A stretch of DNA of 64,000 nucleotides from Shewanella morhuae. Lineage in GTDB: Bacteria; Pseudomonadota; Gammaproteobacteria; Enterobacterales; Shewanellaceae. Shown one piece after another: positions 45,071 through 55,984 of the stretch. Position 1 is the stretch's first letter; each line of letters starts with the position of its first letter. The translations under genes and the position numbers were made by a program. The notes under the pieces were generated by a model. It had not been told where the DNA came from and made no database searches. It worked only from the letters and a program-made list of their open reading frames with translations. The DNA lies in NCBI RefSeq assembly GCF_900156405.1, contig NZ_FTNN01000015.1:1-64000 (forward strand), in the 5' to 3' direction.

Positions 45071-45790
45071 TTATTCGGCTTCATGAACTTTTTTTAGCGT
45101 AATGCTACCTAACTGATTCATTTGTTTGCGTATCCAAGCAGAACGCTGCTGCACGTAGGACGATGGCGGTGAAATTTTATAACGCCAAGGATTTGGTAAA
45201 ATGGCGGCAAGTAATGAAGCTTCGTATTGAGTTAGTTTGGCCGCTGATTTGCCAAAATAATGCTTTGATGCCGCTTCAGCGCCGTATATTCCGGGGCCAA
45301 ATTCGACAATATTTAAATATACCTCAAGAATACGTGATTTATCCCAAGTCAATTCCATCAATAGCGTAAACCAGGCTTCTAATCCTTTACGTAAAAAACT
45401 GCGGCTCGACCACATAAAGAGGTTTTTCGCTGCCTGCTGACTTAAAGTACTAGCCCCACGAACTTTGCCACCCTGCTGATTGTATTTCAGAGCCGAACTA
45501 ATCGCTGCTAAATCAAATCCACTATGCTCGGCAAAATGCTGATCTTCTGCGGCAATAACCGCTAACTGTAATTGAGAAGATATTTGCTCGATATCACGCC
45601 ATTGGTGCCTGACTTCACCCATAGGTGCGGGCGGAGATAAGGCACGTTCAATGCGCCAAGTCCACATAGGGGGATCAACAAATCGCAGCAATGCCACTAA
45701 TAGTATTGAGCCTAACAGTGCCCAAAGTAATCCTTTAAATAACCATAACAATAAACGCCGAAAGCTACGCTTTGGCCTTTTGGGAGTCAT
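45071..45790 (-). CDS. mtgA: monofunctional biosynthetic peptidoglycan transglycosylase
   Basis: A 239-residue GT51 enzyme that polymerises lipid II into glycan strands. A basic start (MTPKRPKRSFRR) is followed by one membrane helix, and the catalytic glutamate lies in AAEDQHFAEHSGFD; further motifs are GASTLSQQAAKNLF and EVYLNIVEFGPGIYG. The start at 45790 gives the usual length (E. coli 242). A longer reading from 45856 adds 22 residues and cannot be excluded. Single gene. Confidence 0.93.
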   Translation of the reverse strand: MTPKRPKRSFRRLLLWLFKGLLWALLGSILLVALLRFVDPPMWTWRIERALSPPAPMGEVRHQWRDIEQISSQLQLAVIAAEDQHFAEHSGFDLAAISSALKYNQQGGKVRGASTLSQQAAKNLFMWSSRSFLRKGLEAWFTLLMELTWDKSRILEVYLNIVEFGPGIYGAEAASKHYFGKSAAKLTQYEASLLAAILPNPWRYKISPPSSYVQQRSAWIRKQMNQLGSITLKKVHEAE

Positions 45791-46614
45791 ATTACTTTTT
45801 TTATTAATATTGGGACGCCGGACATGATCTCGCATCGCATACATAGGAGCCGTCATTTATATCATCTCATCCAAGCACTCTACCTTGGTTTTCATTTAGA
45901 CATCTATCTAATGCAGAACAGTCTCTGCAGTCACTCACTCTAACAATATTCTCTAGCAGTAAACTTAGATCTACCGCTCACGCTACGAGAGTGTCAGATA
46001 TACCTAAGGTATCTTATAACAAAATCAAAGATAAACAGAGAATAAACCCTAATAGGAAAAATGATGAACGCGAGATGAACGCGAAGAGCGCAGCTTGAAC
46101 TTGATGCAACCTCGGCAGCTTTAACGACAGCTGACCGAGGTAATAATGACAGATTAACGAGGGCTAGCAAGTCAATCAAACGGCTTTTTACTCGCGTGTG
46201 CGAGTCAGGTTTTTGCACGATTTACTGCCTTAAGTTTCGTTATAACGTTATATAGCCAACGTAGCCCATCAATAACGATGACAACAACTCAACCTTATAA
46301 AAGACACCAACTGATGCCAGTTACACAATAAAAAAGCTCAAAACCATCTACGGGAACTTCAAAATATAGCTCAGAATTAATCAACGTGTCACTTTTCAAT
46401 GAAAATGTACAAAACTCACACAAAAATTGCAGTGATAAATATCAAAATCAATCTAACTCAGTTGTATGACATTTAGATTACAACAATACCAAAACACTTA
46501 TACCAAACATCAAAAATGTCACTTTAATTTAAACTACCCGAATTCCTAGCGATGCAACTATAGCTAACCAGCCAGCATTAGCGATTTAAATTAAAGACTT
46601 AATTAACTCGATAC
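45791..46614. other. intergenic between mtgA and cysH
   Basis: About 820 bases. On the minus strand a 74-codon frame (46218-45994) has a leader-like Leu/Val-rich start but no known family. It contains an imperfect hairpin formed by CCTCGG and CCGAGG (46110-46140) with no T-run. 46380-46540 is very AT-rich. I see no supported gene. Confidence 0.4.
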
Positions 46615-47400
46615 TTAAATATCGTAATGTAAGCCACACTCGCGTTTTAGCCCATTAAAGCGAGTTTCTTCTTCACTCATACCTAATTCTAATGGCTTAC
46701 TGGAATGGGTGTCGCCAACAGAAACATAACCTTGATCCCAAAGTGGATGATATGGCAAATTAAATTGCGTCAAATATAGATGCACATCTTTATTGGTCCA
46801 CTCAATAATCGGCAGTAATTTAAACCGCGAACCATGAATCGCCAATATAGGTAAGGTTTCACGGCTGCTGGCTTGGCTGCGGCGCAGCCCAGCAAACCAA
46901 GTGCCAACTTCCAGCTCAGTTAAGGCACGCTGCATAGGCTCCACTTTATTTAAACGGTTGTACTGCTCTAACCCATTTAAACCTTGTTCCCACAACTGAC
47001 CAAAACGTGCCTCTTGCCATGCCGATGTCATTGCTGCTTGATACACTTTTAAATTTAACGATAACCGCTGCGTCAGTTCATCAATAAACTGATAGGTTTC
47101 AGGGAACAAATATCCGGTGTCGGTCAAAATAACCGGAATATTTGCCCGTGCTTGGCTCACCATATGCAGCATTACCGCTGCTTGGATCCCAAAACTTGAC
47201 GACAGTGCGTGGTTACCGGGCAAATAAGTTAACCCCCATAACACTCGCTCTTGCGCGCGCAGCCCTGCTAAAAACTGATTAATGCGCTCAAGCTCTATCG
47301 TTTGTTCGGCTTTAGGTGCGCTCAATAGCGACTGTAGCTCTACAGAGCTGATGATTGTCGGCACTTTAGTTTCATTATTGTTCAGATAAAGCTCAGCCAT
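46615..47400 (-). CDS. cysH: phosphoadenylylsulfate reductase
   Basis: A 261-residue thioredoxin-dependent PAPS reductase that yields sulfite. The catalytic cysteine is in [10 protein letters not shown] at the extreme C-terminus. No second pair of cysteines for a 4Fe-4S cluster is present, so it is the PAPS type, which fits CysC in the same pathway. The start at 47400 overlaps the cysI stop by eight bases; a start at 47421 would add seven residues. Last gene of cysJIH. Confidence 0.95.
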   Translation of the reverse strand: MAELYLNNNETKVPTIISSVELQSLLSAPKAEQTIELERINQFLAGLRAQERVLWGLTYLPGNHALSSSFGIQAAVMLHMVSQARANIPVILTDTGYLFPETYQFIDELTQRLSLNLKVYQAAMTSAWQEARFGQLWEQGLNGLEQYNRLNKVEPMQRALTELEVGTWFAGLRRSQASSRETLPILAIHGSRFKLLPIIEWTNKDVHLYLTQFNLPYHPLWDQGYVSVGDTHSSKPLELGMSEEETRFNGLKRECGLHYDI

Positions 47401-49090
47401 GAAAATCCTTAGCGGCGTCAATAACCGCCTTTACTACGCCGATGCGAACAGTAAAGTTGCCAAAAGTTTCGCCAGCATTACGCTCTGTCGCGTAGCGGCC
47501 AAACAAGGTATCTAACTCTGCCAGAATTTCAGCTTCTTGGATATTTTCCCGGTGCATTTTATTCAAACGTGTGCCTTCAAAACTTGCACCTAAATACAAG
47601 TTATAACGACCTGGCGCTTTACCTACTAAACCAATTTCGGCAGCAAATGGGCGTGCACAGCCATTAGGGCAACCCGTCATCCGCACCACGATTGCCTGTT
47701 CACTGATACCATGTTTTGCCTGTAATGCATCGATATGGTCGATAAACTCGGGGAAATAACGCTCCGCTTCCGCCATAGCTAACGGGCACGTTGGTAGCGC
47801 CACACAAGCTATTGAATGACCACGAGTTTGAGTAATCACTTGCCCCAACAGACCATGTTTACGGGCTAAGCCTTCAATGGTGGCTTTATCTTCTGCCGCC
47901 ACACCTGCGATGATCATGTTTTGATTCGAGGTCATGCGGAAATCGCCTTGGTGAATTTTAGCGATTTCGCGCAATCCGGTTTGCAGCGTTTTACCGGGAT
48001 AATCCTTTACCCGACCACTTTCAATGTACAAGGTTAAATGCCATTTACCATCAACGCCTTCAACCCAGCCATAACGATCACCGCGATCGCCGATTACCAC
48101 GTCACGCTTAGGCTCAAATTTTACCCCAGCACGCGCCTCGACTTCGGCTTTAAACTTCTCATAACCATGGTCAACAATTGTGTATTTAAGGCGTGAACGT
48201 TTGCGGTTTGAGCGATTACCCCAATCACGCTGTACTGTCATCACCGCTTCGGCAAACTTCATTACATCTGCGGCTTTAATAAAGCCCAAATCGTCACCCA
48301 AACGTGGGAAAGTTTCCACTTCGCCGTGGGTTGAGCCCATGCCACCGCCAGCCGTTAAATTAAAGCCAACCAACTCACCTTTTTCAGCAATGGCGATAAA
48401 CCCTAAATCGTTGGTGTAAACGTCAACATCATTATCTGGCGGTACAGCCACGGCCATTTTAAACTTACGCGGCAGATAAGTTTTGCCATACACAGGTTCA
48501 ACAGTTTCATCTTCGGTCGAGAGTAATTTTTCTTTATCTAACCAAATTTCAGCATAGGCGCGGGTGTGGGGTAACAAGTGATCAGACAATTGCTTTGCCA
48601 CCGCATAAGCCTGTTGATGCAATCTAGATTCAACCGGATTAGGGTTACACATCACGTTACGGTTTACATCACCACAAGCGGCGATTGAATCCAGCGCTTC
48701 ACGATCTAATCCTTGGATTAACGGTTTAAGATTGCGCTTTGGAATACCGTGGTATTGAAAGGTTTGACGAGTGGTCAAACGTATACTGTTTGAACTGGTT
48801 AACGTAGAAGCGATTTCATCCACTCCCAACCATTGCTGTGGTGTACACACGCCACCAGGCACCCGAGCACGCAACATGAAGCTGTATAAAGGCTCAAGTT
48901 TTTGCTCTTTACGTTCATTACGTAAATCGCGATCGTCCTGCTGATAAAAACCATGAAATTTGATCAACTGCTGATCACTATCGCTGAAGCTACCCGTGAC
49001 GGAAGAATCTAAGCCTTCTGTAATCGTACCGCGCAGATAATTACTGTCAGTTTTTAAGTATTCGTTTAACGCTAACTTTTGCTCACTCAT
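47393..49090 (-). CDS. cysI: sulfite reductase hemoprotein (beta) subunit
   Basis: A 565-residue subunit that reduces sulfite to sulfide with six electrons. The siroheme/4Fe-4S cysteines are in [15 protein letters not shown] and [11 protein letters not shown]. Two nitrite/sulfite reductase ferredoxin-like half-domains are present ([14 protein letters not shown]). Length close to E. coli CysI (570). It lies 100 bases after cysJ. Needs siroheme, whose precursor is made by CobA at 38929-39774. Confidence 0.96.
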   Translation of the reverse strand: MSEQKLALNEYLKTDSNYLRGTITEGLDSSVTGSFSDSDQQLIKFHGFYQQDDRDLRNERKEQKLEPLYSFMLRARVPGGVCTPQQWLGVDEIASTLTSSNSIRLTTRQTFQYHGIPKRNLKPLIQGLDREALDSIAACGDVNRNVMCNPNPVESRLHQQAYAVAKQLSDHLLPHTRAYAEIWLDKEKLLSTEDETVEPVYGKTYLPRKFKMAVAVPPDNDVDVYTNDLGFIAIAEKGELVGFNLTAGGGMGSTHGEVETFPRLGDDLGFIKAADVMKFAEAVMTVQRDWGNRSNRKRSRLKYTIVDHGYEKFKAEVEARAGVKFEPKRDVVIGDRGDRYGWVEGVDGKWHLTLYIESGRVKDYPGKTLQTGLREIAKIHQGDFRMTSNQNMIIAGVAAEDKATIEGLARKHGLLGQVITQTRGHSIACVALPTCPLAMAEAERYFPEFIDHIDALQAKHGISEQAIVVRMTGCPNGCARPFAAEIGLVGKAPGRYNLYLGASFEGTRLNKMHRENIQEAEILAELDTLFGRYATERNAGETFGNFTVRIGVVKAVIDAAKDFHG

Positions 49091-49190
49091 GGCAACTGCC
49101 TCTTAAATTCGGTTCACTAGCTGCACATCGTGATGGTGTTTGCAGCTTTGGCTATTCTTATGCGTTTTTTATGTGCGTTCTAGGCTGCAA

Positions 49191-50990
49191 TTAATACACG
49201 TCTTTTTGGTAGCGTTTGTCGCTGCGTAGTGTGTCAAAGTAGGCTTCTGCGGCCCCTATATCTAATCCACCCACTTCAATTGCGACTTCAATTAAGGCTT
49301 GATGAACATCTTTTGCCATCCGCTCAGCATCACCACAAATGTACAGATGTGCTCCATTTTCAAGCCATTGCCACAGCGTTTTTGCCTGCTCTTTAATGCG
49401 GTGTTGTACATATATTTTATGGGCTTGGTCACGTGAAAACGCCACGTCAATACGACTTAAATCGCCATTTTTAAGATACTGTTGCCACTCAGTTTGATAC
49501 AAAAAATCTTGCTCAAAATGGGGATTACCGAAGAATAACCAGCTATCAGCTTGAACACCTTGGGCAACACGTTCTTGCATAAAAGCACGAAATGGCGCTA
49601 CACCCGTACCAGGGCCCACCATGATCACGGGCGTTGCTGGATTTTCGGGTAAACGGAAATGCTTATTCGGCTCAACATAAACCTTAACTTGTGTGCCTTC
49701 AGCAGCAGAGGCTAAGAAATGTGATGCGCCGCCAAAACGCGCCGCGCCATGGCGCTCATCTTCCACTAAGGCAACGGTTAAATGCACTTCGGTTTCGACT
49801 TCACTTTGACTTGAAGCGATAGAGTAAAGGCGTGGAGTTAATGGACGCAGTAACTCAATTAGCTTTATTGCGCTTAACGTATTTGCGCCATTGACTAATG
49901 GGTATTGGGCGACTAAATCAGCAAATTGATGTTTGAGAATAAAATGGCGCACTTGCTCTTTATCCTCACTCAAGGCTAATAGTTCAACATTGCCACTGAG
50001 ATCAGCCCAAGCTTTGACTAATCCAGGATATAACTGAGTCAGCTCTTTGTTATTGAGCAAAGCTTGCTTGAGGGTCAAGGATTGCGATCCAAGCGTAACT
50101 ATCTCGTCAGCCGCAAGTGACAACGCCGCTAAAACCTCATCCACTAATACTTCGTTATTGCTAAACCATACCCCTAAAGCATCACCCACTTGGTAGGTTA
50201 AGCCCGATTCACCAAGATCTATTTCAACATGGCGTACATCGCGATCTGAACCATTACCCGTAATTTTTTGACTAACGAGTACTTCAGCAAGATATGGATT
50301 TTGTTTTGTAAACTCATTTACTTGCGTTGTCTTAACAGCACCAATTGATACCACATTGGCCGAAGATACCTGAATTAACGGTTTTACACTGTTCAAAACC
50401 TCGGCATGCCATTGGCTTGCAGCGGTTTCATAATCTACGTCACATTCAATCAAGGGCAATAATGACTTAGCACCAAGAGCCGCGAGGCGAGCATCAAAGT
50501 CTTTACCAGTTTGGCAGAAAAACTCATAGCTAGAATCCCCGAGCGCAAGCACTGAGTAATGCAGATTGTCTAACTTAGGCGCACGTTTGGAAGCTAAAAA
50601 TTTATGTAATTCGATTGCATCATCTGGAGCCTCACCTTCACCGTGGGTACTTACCACCAGCAAGAGCACAGTTTCTTGTTTCAGTTGGCGTACATTATAT
50701 TCGCCCATCGAAGCAAGATTAACCGCATACCCCTGAGCTTGCGCCTTATCGGCAAGGGCTTTAGCAACACCATGGCCATTACCCGTTTGACTACCATAAA
50801 GAATAGTTAGCATCTGAGCCGCTTGAGTATCAACAGCGGGAGTCAATTGTCCGGCGTTAGCCGTCGCGGCAAGATAGCCACTAACCCAAGCCAGTTGTAC
50901 CGCATTTAACTCTGCAGTGAGCTGTTTTAGCTTTTCGATTTGTCCTTGAGACAAAGGCGAAGCCAGCGATGAAAGTTCCTTTAACAACAT
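49191..50990 (-). CDS. cysJ: sulfite reductase flavoprotein (alpha) subunit
   Basis: A 599-residue diflavin reductase that passes electrons from NADPH to CysI. The flavodoxin domain starts ILYGSQTGNGHGVAKA (about 68-83). The FAD site has LTPRLYSIASSQ, and the NADPH site is GPGTGVAPFRAFMQER. Length equals the E. coli protein (599). The start was set at ATG 50990 (MLLKELSSLASPL) with AGGG seven bases upstream; the longer frame to 51098 adds 36 atypical residues. First gene of cysJIH. Confidence 0.96.
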   Translation of the reverse strand: MLLKELSSLASPLSQGQIEKLKQLTAELNAVQLAWVSGYLAATANAGQLTPAVDTQAAQMLTILYGSQTGNGHGVAKALADKAQAQGYAVNLASMGEYNVRQLKQETVLLLVVSTHGEGEAPDDAIELHKFLASKRAPKLDNLHYSVLALGDSSYEFFCQTGKDFDARLAALGAKSLLPLIECDVDYETAASQWHAEVLNSVKPLIQVSSANVVSIGAVKTTQVNEFTKQNPYLAEVLVSQKITGNGSDRDVRHVEIDLGESGLTYQVGDALGVWFSNNEVLVDEVLAALSLAADEIVTLGSQSLTLKQALLNNKELTQLYPGLVKAWADLSGNVELLALSEDKEQVRHFILKHQFADLVAQYPLVNGANTLSAIKLIELLRPLTPRLYSIASSQSEVETEVHLTVALVEDERHGAARFGGASHFLASAAEGTQVKVYVEPNKHFRLPENPATPVIMVGPGTGVAPFRAFMQERVAQGVQADSWLFFGNPHFEQDFLYQTEWQQYLKNGDLSRIDVAFSRDQAHKIYVQHRIKEQAKTLWQWLENGAHLYICGDAERMAKDVHQALIEVAIEVGGLDIGAAEAYFDTLRSDKRYQKDVY

Positions 50991-51405
50991 GAGATAGCCC
51001 TGTGACAATGTGATATCCACTAGCTTATCTTGCTTTAACAAAACCAAAAAAGAATAAAATAAGATTTTTAATTCCTTTTTGGAATATACAAAGTGCAAAA
51101 ATTAAGCTACAAAAGTGTGCACTGGTTAAAAGTTTTTGATCCGACCAGTGCTGAAACGACATGCTTATGCAATATGCACTTGTGCCAAATTAAAGTCTTG
51201 CCACAATGGTAACGAGCCTGTCGTACTGTCACCTCTGTTGTTCAAAGAAAAGTGTGTTTCTAAAACGCACGTTTCATACTTGATATTGAGTGTGATAACT
51301 TGCCGCAATAAAATAAATGAGTGGACACTAATAACGACCTTTGTAGCTCAAGCGTAATAAACAGTACTCAGGCGGAACGATTATATAAATCATCAGGGAG
51401 TAATC
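50991..51405. other. divergent promoter region of cysJIH and pntAB
   Basis: About 415 bases. The inverted repeat ATTCC-TTTTT-GGAAT at 51071-51085, 81 bases upstream of the cysJ start, has the T-N11-A spacing of LysR-type sites and could be a CysB site. The rest is not resolved. An apparent 73-codon frame from 51136 on + has no family. Confidence 0.4.
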
Positions 51406-52932
51406 ATGCAGATTGGAATACCGAGAGAAAGTCTCGCCGGTGAAACTCGGGTCGCCGCGACGCCAGCCACCGTTGAGCAGCTAAAAAAACTCGGCTTTGA
51501 AGTGATGGTTGAATCGAATGCCGGTCAACTGTCTAGCTTTGACGATGCAGCCTTTACCGCTGCAGGAGCAAATATCACGACGGATGTCTGGCAAGCCGAC
51601 CTCATTTTTAAGGTCAATGCGCCAAACGATGCTGAAATCGAGCAAATCAAAGACGGGGCAACTGTCGTCAGCTTTATTTGGCCAGCACAAAACCCTGAGC
51701 TAGTTGAAAAATTGTCTAAACGCAATATCAACGTGATGGCGATGGATATGGTGCCACGCATCTCCCGCGCTCAGTCACTCGATGCTCTTTCCTCTATGGC
51801 TAACATTGGCGGTTATCGCGCCGTGGTTGAAGCGGCACATCAATTTGGTCGTTTCTTTACCGGACAAATTACCGCTGCAGGTAAGGTCCCTCCCGCTAAA
51901 GTATTAGTGATTGGTGCTGGGGTTGCAGGTCTTGCCGCTATTGGCACCGCGGGCTCACTTGGCGCCATAGTACGCGCCTTTGATACCCGTTTAGAAGTTG
52001 CTGAACAAATCGAATCTATGGGCGGCCAGTTCCTTAAGCTGGACTTTGGTAACGAAGACGGTGGCTCATCCGATGGTTATGCTAAAACCATGTCGGATGA
52101 ATTTATCGCCGCTGAAATGGCGCTGTTTGCTGAACAAGCCAAAGAAGTCGATATCATCATCACTACCGCGCTAATTCCGGGTCGTCCTGCGCCTAAGCTC
52201 ATCACTAAAGCTATGGTTGATACCATGAAGAGCGGCTCTGTGATCGTTGATTTAGCAGCCGCGACTGGCGGTAACTGTGAATACACTCAATCAGGCGAGT
52301 TATTTGTCACTCCTAATGGCGTAAAAGTGATTGGTTATACCGATCTACCGGGCCGTTTACCCGCGCAATCGTCACAACTTTACGGTACTAACTTAGTCAA
52401 TTTGATGAAGTTAATGTGTAAAGAGAAAGACGGTAATGCCCACATCAATTTTGATGATGTAGTCATGCGTAATATGACAGTGATTAAAGAAGGTGAAGTG
52501 ACTTTCCCGCCACCACCGATTTCGGTTTCAGCAGCCCCAGTAAAACCGGCTGTGAAAATCGAGCCTAAAAACACCACGCCCAAAGCGCCATCAAAACTGA
52601 AATACGTGCTCGCCGCTTTAGGTATTGCAGGATTTGCTGCTGTGGCATCAGTTGCACCGGCAGAGTTCTTGTCACACTTCACGGTATTTATACTGTCTTG
52701 CGTGGTTGGCTATTACGTCGTTTGGAACGTTTCACATTCGCTGCACACACCTTTGATGTCGGTAACGAACGCGATCTCAGGCATTATCGTGGTCGGCGCT
52801 CTGCTACAAATTGGTCAGGGTTCAACGTTGGTTACTGTACTGGCATTTATCGCCGTGCTGATCGCCAGTATTAACATCTTTGGCGGTTTTACCGTCACTC
52901 AGCGCATGCTGAAGATGTTCCGTAAAGATTAA
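51406..52932 (+). CDS. pntA: NAD(P)+ transhydrogenase subunit alpha
   Basis: A 508-residue subunit of proton-translocating transhydrogenase (NADH + NADP+ to NAD+ + NADPH). Residues 1-380 form the soluble NAD(H) domain with [19 protein letters not shown] and DTRLEVAEQ; the C-terminal 100 residues hold four helices. Length equals E. coli PntA (510). AGGGAG lies seven bases before the ATG. NADPH is the electron donor of CysJ next door. Confidence 0.97.
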   Translation: MQIGIPRESLAGETRVAATPATVEQLKKLGFEVMVESNAGQLSSFDDAAFTAAGANITTDVWQADLIFKVNAPNDAEIEQIKDGATVVSFIWPAQNPELVEKLSKRNINVMAMDMVPRISRAQSLDALSSMANIGGYRAVVEAAHQFGRFFTGQITAAGKVPPAKVLVIGAGVAGLAAIGTAGSLGAIVRAFDTRLEVAEQIESMGGQFLKLDFGNEDGGSSDGYAKTMSDEFIAAEMALFAEQAKEVDIIITTALIPGRPAPKLITKAMVDTMKSGSVIVDLAAATGGNCEYTQSGELFVTPNGVKVIGYTDLPGRLPAQSSQLYGTNLVNLMKLMCKEKDGNAHINFDDVVMRNMTVIKEGEVTFPPPPISVSAAPVKPAVKIEPKNTTPKAPSKLKYVLAALGIAGFAAVASVAPAEFLSHFTVFILSCVVGYYVVWNVSHSLHTPLMSVTNAISGIIVVGALLQIGQGSTLVTVLAFIAVLIASINIFGGFTVTQRMLKMFRKD

Positions 52933-52944
52933 AGGGGGTTTAAC

Positions 52945-54429
52945 GTGTCTCAAGGACTGGTTACAGCAGCTTACATTATTGCCGCCATTCTCTTCATCTT
53001 CAGTCTCGCGGGACTGTCGAAGCAAGAGACGGCAAAACACGGCAATTTATTCGGGATCCTCGGTATGGCAATCGCCCTACTGGCGACTATTTTTAACCCT
53101 GATACTAACGGTATTGCATGGATCTTAATCGCCATGGTGATTGGTGGTGCGATTGGTATCCGCTTGGCATTGAAAGTCGAAATGACTCAAATGCCTGAAT
53201 TGGTTGCTATATTACACAGTTTTGTGGGTATGGCCGCGGTATTGGTCGGCTTTAATAGCTTTATCGATTTACACCCACAAGAAGTATCACAAGTGGTGGT
53301 GGCAGTAGGTGGCGATATTAATACCACTCTTGCGGCAGTACATGATGCCCTAAGTGAAGTCGCTAAAGCTGCCAGCAAAGCACATCTGACTGGCGCGATG
53401 CTTAATATCCACTTAGTCGAAGTATTCCTCGGTATCTTCATCGGTGCGGTCACTTTTACCGGTTCGATTGTCGCCTTTGGTAAGTTACGCGGCACATTTT
53501 CATCTAAACCTATGATGTTGCCACATCGCCACAAACTCAATTTAGTGGCGGTTTTAGTGTCTTTAGCCCTGATGGTGTATTTCGTTCAGACTGGCGGCAC
53601 TATGCCTGCACTACTGTTGATGACCCTCATTGCCTTTGCCTTTGGCTGGCATTTAGTCGCATCGATTGGCGGCGCTGATATGCCAGTGGTGGTGTCTATG
53701 TTGAACTCCTACTCAGGTTGGGCAGCAGCAGCAGCGGGCTTTATGTTGTCAAACGACCTCTTGATTGTGGTCGGCGCATTAGTAGGTTCATCGGGTGCAA
53801 TTCTGTCTTACATCATGTGTAAAGCAATGAATCGCTCGTTTATTTCAGTTATCGCAGGCGGCTTTGGTACCGATGGAGCTGTCTCTACAGGCGATGAAGA
53901 AATGGGCGAATACCGTGAAACCAACGCTGAAGAAGTGGCTGATATGCTGAAAAATGCCACCTCTGTCATCATCACCCCAGGTTACGGAATGGCAGTAGCA
54001 CAGGCGCAATATCCTGTTGCTGAAATCACCAAAAGACTGCGCGATCTTGGCGTGAAAGTCCGTTTCGGCATCCACCCAGTTGCGGGCCGTTTACCCGGCC
54101 ACATGAACGTACTGTTAGCAGAAGCGAAAGTCCCCTACGATATCGTGCTTGAAATGGACGAAATCAACGAAGACTTTAACGACACTGACGTAGTACTAGT
54201 AATTGGTGCCAACGACACGGTTAACCCCGCGGCAATGGAAGACCCTGGTAGCCCTATTGCCGGTATGCCAGTGTTAGAAGTGTGGAAAGCACAAAATGTC
54301 ATCGGTTTTAAACGGTCAATGAATACCGGTTATGCTGGCGTGCAAAATCCACTGTTCTTTAAAGAGAATACCCAAATGTTATTTGGGGATGCGAAGGCTA
54401 GTGTCGAAGCGATTTTAAAAGCGCTGTGA
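52945..54429 (+). CDS. pntB: NAD(P)+ transhydrogenase subunit beta
   Basis: A 494-residue subunit. The N-terminal 280 residues hold about nine membrane helices; the C-terminal soluble part binds NADP(H), with [15 protein letters not shown] and [18 protein letters not shown]. It starts at GTG 52945 with AAGGGGG upstream, 12 bases after pntA. E. coli PntB has 462 residues, so the N-terminal region is about 30 longer. A terminator follows 50 bases after the stop. Confidence 0.97.
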   Translation: MSQGLVTAAYIIAAILFIFSLAGLSKQETAKHGNLFGILGMAIALLATIFNPDTNGIAWILIAMVIGGAIGIRLALKVEMTQMPELVAILHSFVGMAAVLVGFNSFIDLHPQEVSQVVVAVGGDINTTLAAVHDALSEVAKAASKAHLTGAMLNIHLVEVFLGIFIGAVTFTGSIVAFGKLRGTFSSKPMMLPHRHKLNLVAVLVSLALMVYFVQTGGTMPALLLMTLIAFAFGWHLVASIGGADMPVVVSMLNSYSGWAAAAAGFMLSNDLLIVVGALVGSSGAILSYIMCKAMNRSFISVIAGGFGTDGAVSTGDEEMGEYRETNAEEVADMLKNATSVIITPGYGMAVAQAQYPVAEITKRLRDLGVKVRFGIHPVAGRLPGHMNVLLAEAKVPYDIVLEMDEINEDFNDTDVVLVIGANDTVNPAAMEDPGSPIAGMPVLEVWKAQNVIGFKRSMNTGYAGVQNPLFFKENTQMLFGDAKASVEAILKAL

Positions 54430-54478
54430 TTTTAACAGCGTCTAGTATCGGTGCGTAATAGACTCATCGTTAAATAGC

Positions 54479-54505
54479 ATTAAGGGAGCCATAGGCTCCC
54501 TTAAT
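54479..54505 (+). terminator. terminator of pntAB
   Basis: ATTAAGGGAGCC (54479-54490), loop ATA, GGCTCCCTTAAT (54494-54505), then TTTT. The A/T-rich arms permit action in both directions. Confidence 0.85.
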
Positions 54506-54526
54506 TTTAATAATTTTTTAGGCTAA

Positions 54527-55006
54527 TTATGCCGCTTTTTCTAAATCGAAATTAGACAACAACATGACAGCACTGCGACCTAATAAATGATTAATCGTAC
54601 TATCCCCAACTAAACCTAGTTCAGCAATTGCTTGTTGACGCGCATTACTTACCGCTCTAAAGAGGGTGATTTCATTATTAGCACCGCCACAAAGGCTAAA
54701 AAACAGCCTCAATACAGCGCGATAGTGCTCTTCTTGCATGGCCTGCATCCAAGATGTTTCTAATGTTTCTTGGTTAGAAAAGTCTAATACTTCAACAAAT
54801 AGATTGCCAATTCGGCCATCTAAACGCACTAAGAAGTCAGTTTTTCGTGGAAAATGATGACTAATACCAGTGCGGCTAATACCGGTTGCTTCTGACAACG
54901 TGGTATAGGACATGGTCTCAAAACCGATAGTCAAAATCTGCTTTAATGCTTCATCCATAATTTGATTAATGGTCAGCTCAGTTTGTACTCGCGAGCGTTT
55001 AGCCAT
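54527..55006 (-). CDS. TetR-like transcriptional regulator, short form
   Basis: A 159-residue protein. The N-terminal HTH is TTLSEATGISRTGISHHFPR (about 35-54), in the TetR mode, with MDEALKQILTIGFE before it. The C-terminal part (about 100 residues) is shorter than usual (family about 190-210), and has a SLCGG segment. It could be a compact regulator. Neighbouring pntAB and the HExxH gene are possible targets, without direct evidence. Confidence 0.85.
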   Translation of the reverse strand: MAKRSRVQTELTINQIMDEALKQILTIGFETMSYTTLSEATGISRTGISHHFPRKTDFLVRLDGRIGNLFVEVLDFSNQETLETSWMQAMQEEHYRAVLRLFFSLCGGANNEITLFRAVSNARQQAIAELGLVGDSTINHLLGRSAVMLLSNFDLEKAA

Positions 55007-55156
55007 AGTAAGATCTCCCCTCTTATTTTAAGGGCAAATCTTACCAAAGCCACCTAGGGATTACTGCTACGAGCTTCGCCAAAACTAGCGTATTTAACCT
55101 TCGTTCAGCTAAGGTTCAGACTTAAACAGGTAATAACACCATAATAATTAACACGT

Positions 55157-55984
55157 TTACAACATAGAGTTTTGTACCAACCAGTCTTGTGCTTCAACAT
55201 CGCCCATTAACAAAGTTAAGGTCGGTTTTAGATATTGCCCTAAAGCGGCTTTGCGCCAGAAAAGATAGCGAGGCAGCGGTTGTAGTACACTTGCTCCGAA
55301 AGTACGCTGCAGTAAACTCGAATACTCACCCAATAGTCTTGGATCAAGCTGTTCAGCATCTGGGTAAAAGTCTATCAAAAAACCTGCATAATCAGTAAAT
55401 TTAGCTACTTGTCCCGCATTATAACGATGAAACACTTGTATCATCATAGGAGCACTCCAATGTGACAAGTATTTCTGACTTGTTAGCGCATCAAGGTTAC
55501 GTCGGTGATATTGCTGCCATGCTAAGGAAAAATCACCTTGTTGACGCGCAACACGCCAAATTAAGTAGATATCGGCAAGCCATTCATGCTGATACGCACT
55601 CAATTGAGTAGGTAAAACAGTGCCTTGCAGAGCTAAGTTTTCTAGGTGACCGAGCTCATGCCATAGGGTTAATTGTGCTTGTTGATGCAAAGGAAATTGG
55701 TAGGTCACGCTATCGATACTGGCTAACTGAACCGCTGGTGTTTGCTGCTCATTGACTAAAATTAGCCCGGCTATTTTACTATCGTCAACCGGCATCACCA
55801 TTGCGCTTCTTTGCCCTAAAGCCTGCGTAAATTGCTGCTGCGTCAAGGGAAGCTGCACCAGCACTTGCTGAGGCAATAATGCCAAGCAAGTGCCAAGTTG
55901 AGGTAACGGGCAAATTAACGCCTGCTTATCGGCAATAGGTGTCCAAGACAAACTCGCTGCAAAGACTAGAGCAATCAGACTCAC
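55157..55984 (-). CDS. uncharacterised secreted HExxH metalloprotease-like protein
   Basis: A 275-residue protein with a weak signal peptide ([16 protein letters not shown]). The zinc-binding helix is H109-E-L-G-H113 in LWHELGHLE, and Glu134 (HEWLAD) follows 21 residues after the second histidine, a spacing compatible with gluzincins such as thermolysin, whose third ligand is also followed by D at +4. I do not recognise the family. The gene overlaps the hldE stop by four bases (ATGA), so it is translationally coupled to LPS heptose synthesis. Substrate unknown. Confidence 0.7.
   Translation of the reverse strand: MSLIALVFAASLSWTPIADKQALICPLPQLGTCLALLPQQVLVQLPLTQQQFTQALGQRSAMVMPVDDSKIAGLILVNEQQTPAVQLASIDSVTYQFPLHQQAQLTLWHELGHLENLALQGTVLPTQLSAYQHEWLADIYLIWRVARQQGDFSLAWQQYHRRNLDALTSQKYLSHWSAPMMIQVFHRYNAGQVAKFTDYAGFLIDFYPDAEQLDPRLLGEYSSLLQRTFGASVLQPLPRYLFWRKAALGQYLKPTLTLLMGDVEAQDWLVQNSML

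Noticed and set aside
51136..51357. 73-codon plus-strand frame before pntA
   Set aside because: Cysteine- and threonine-rich without pattern, lying in a divergent promoter region.
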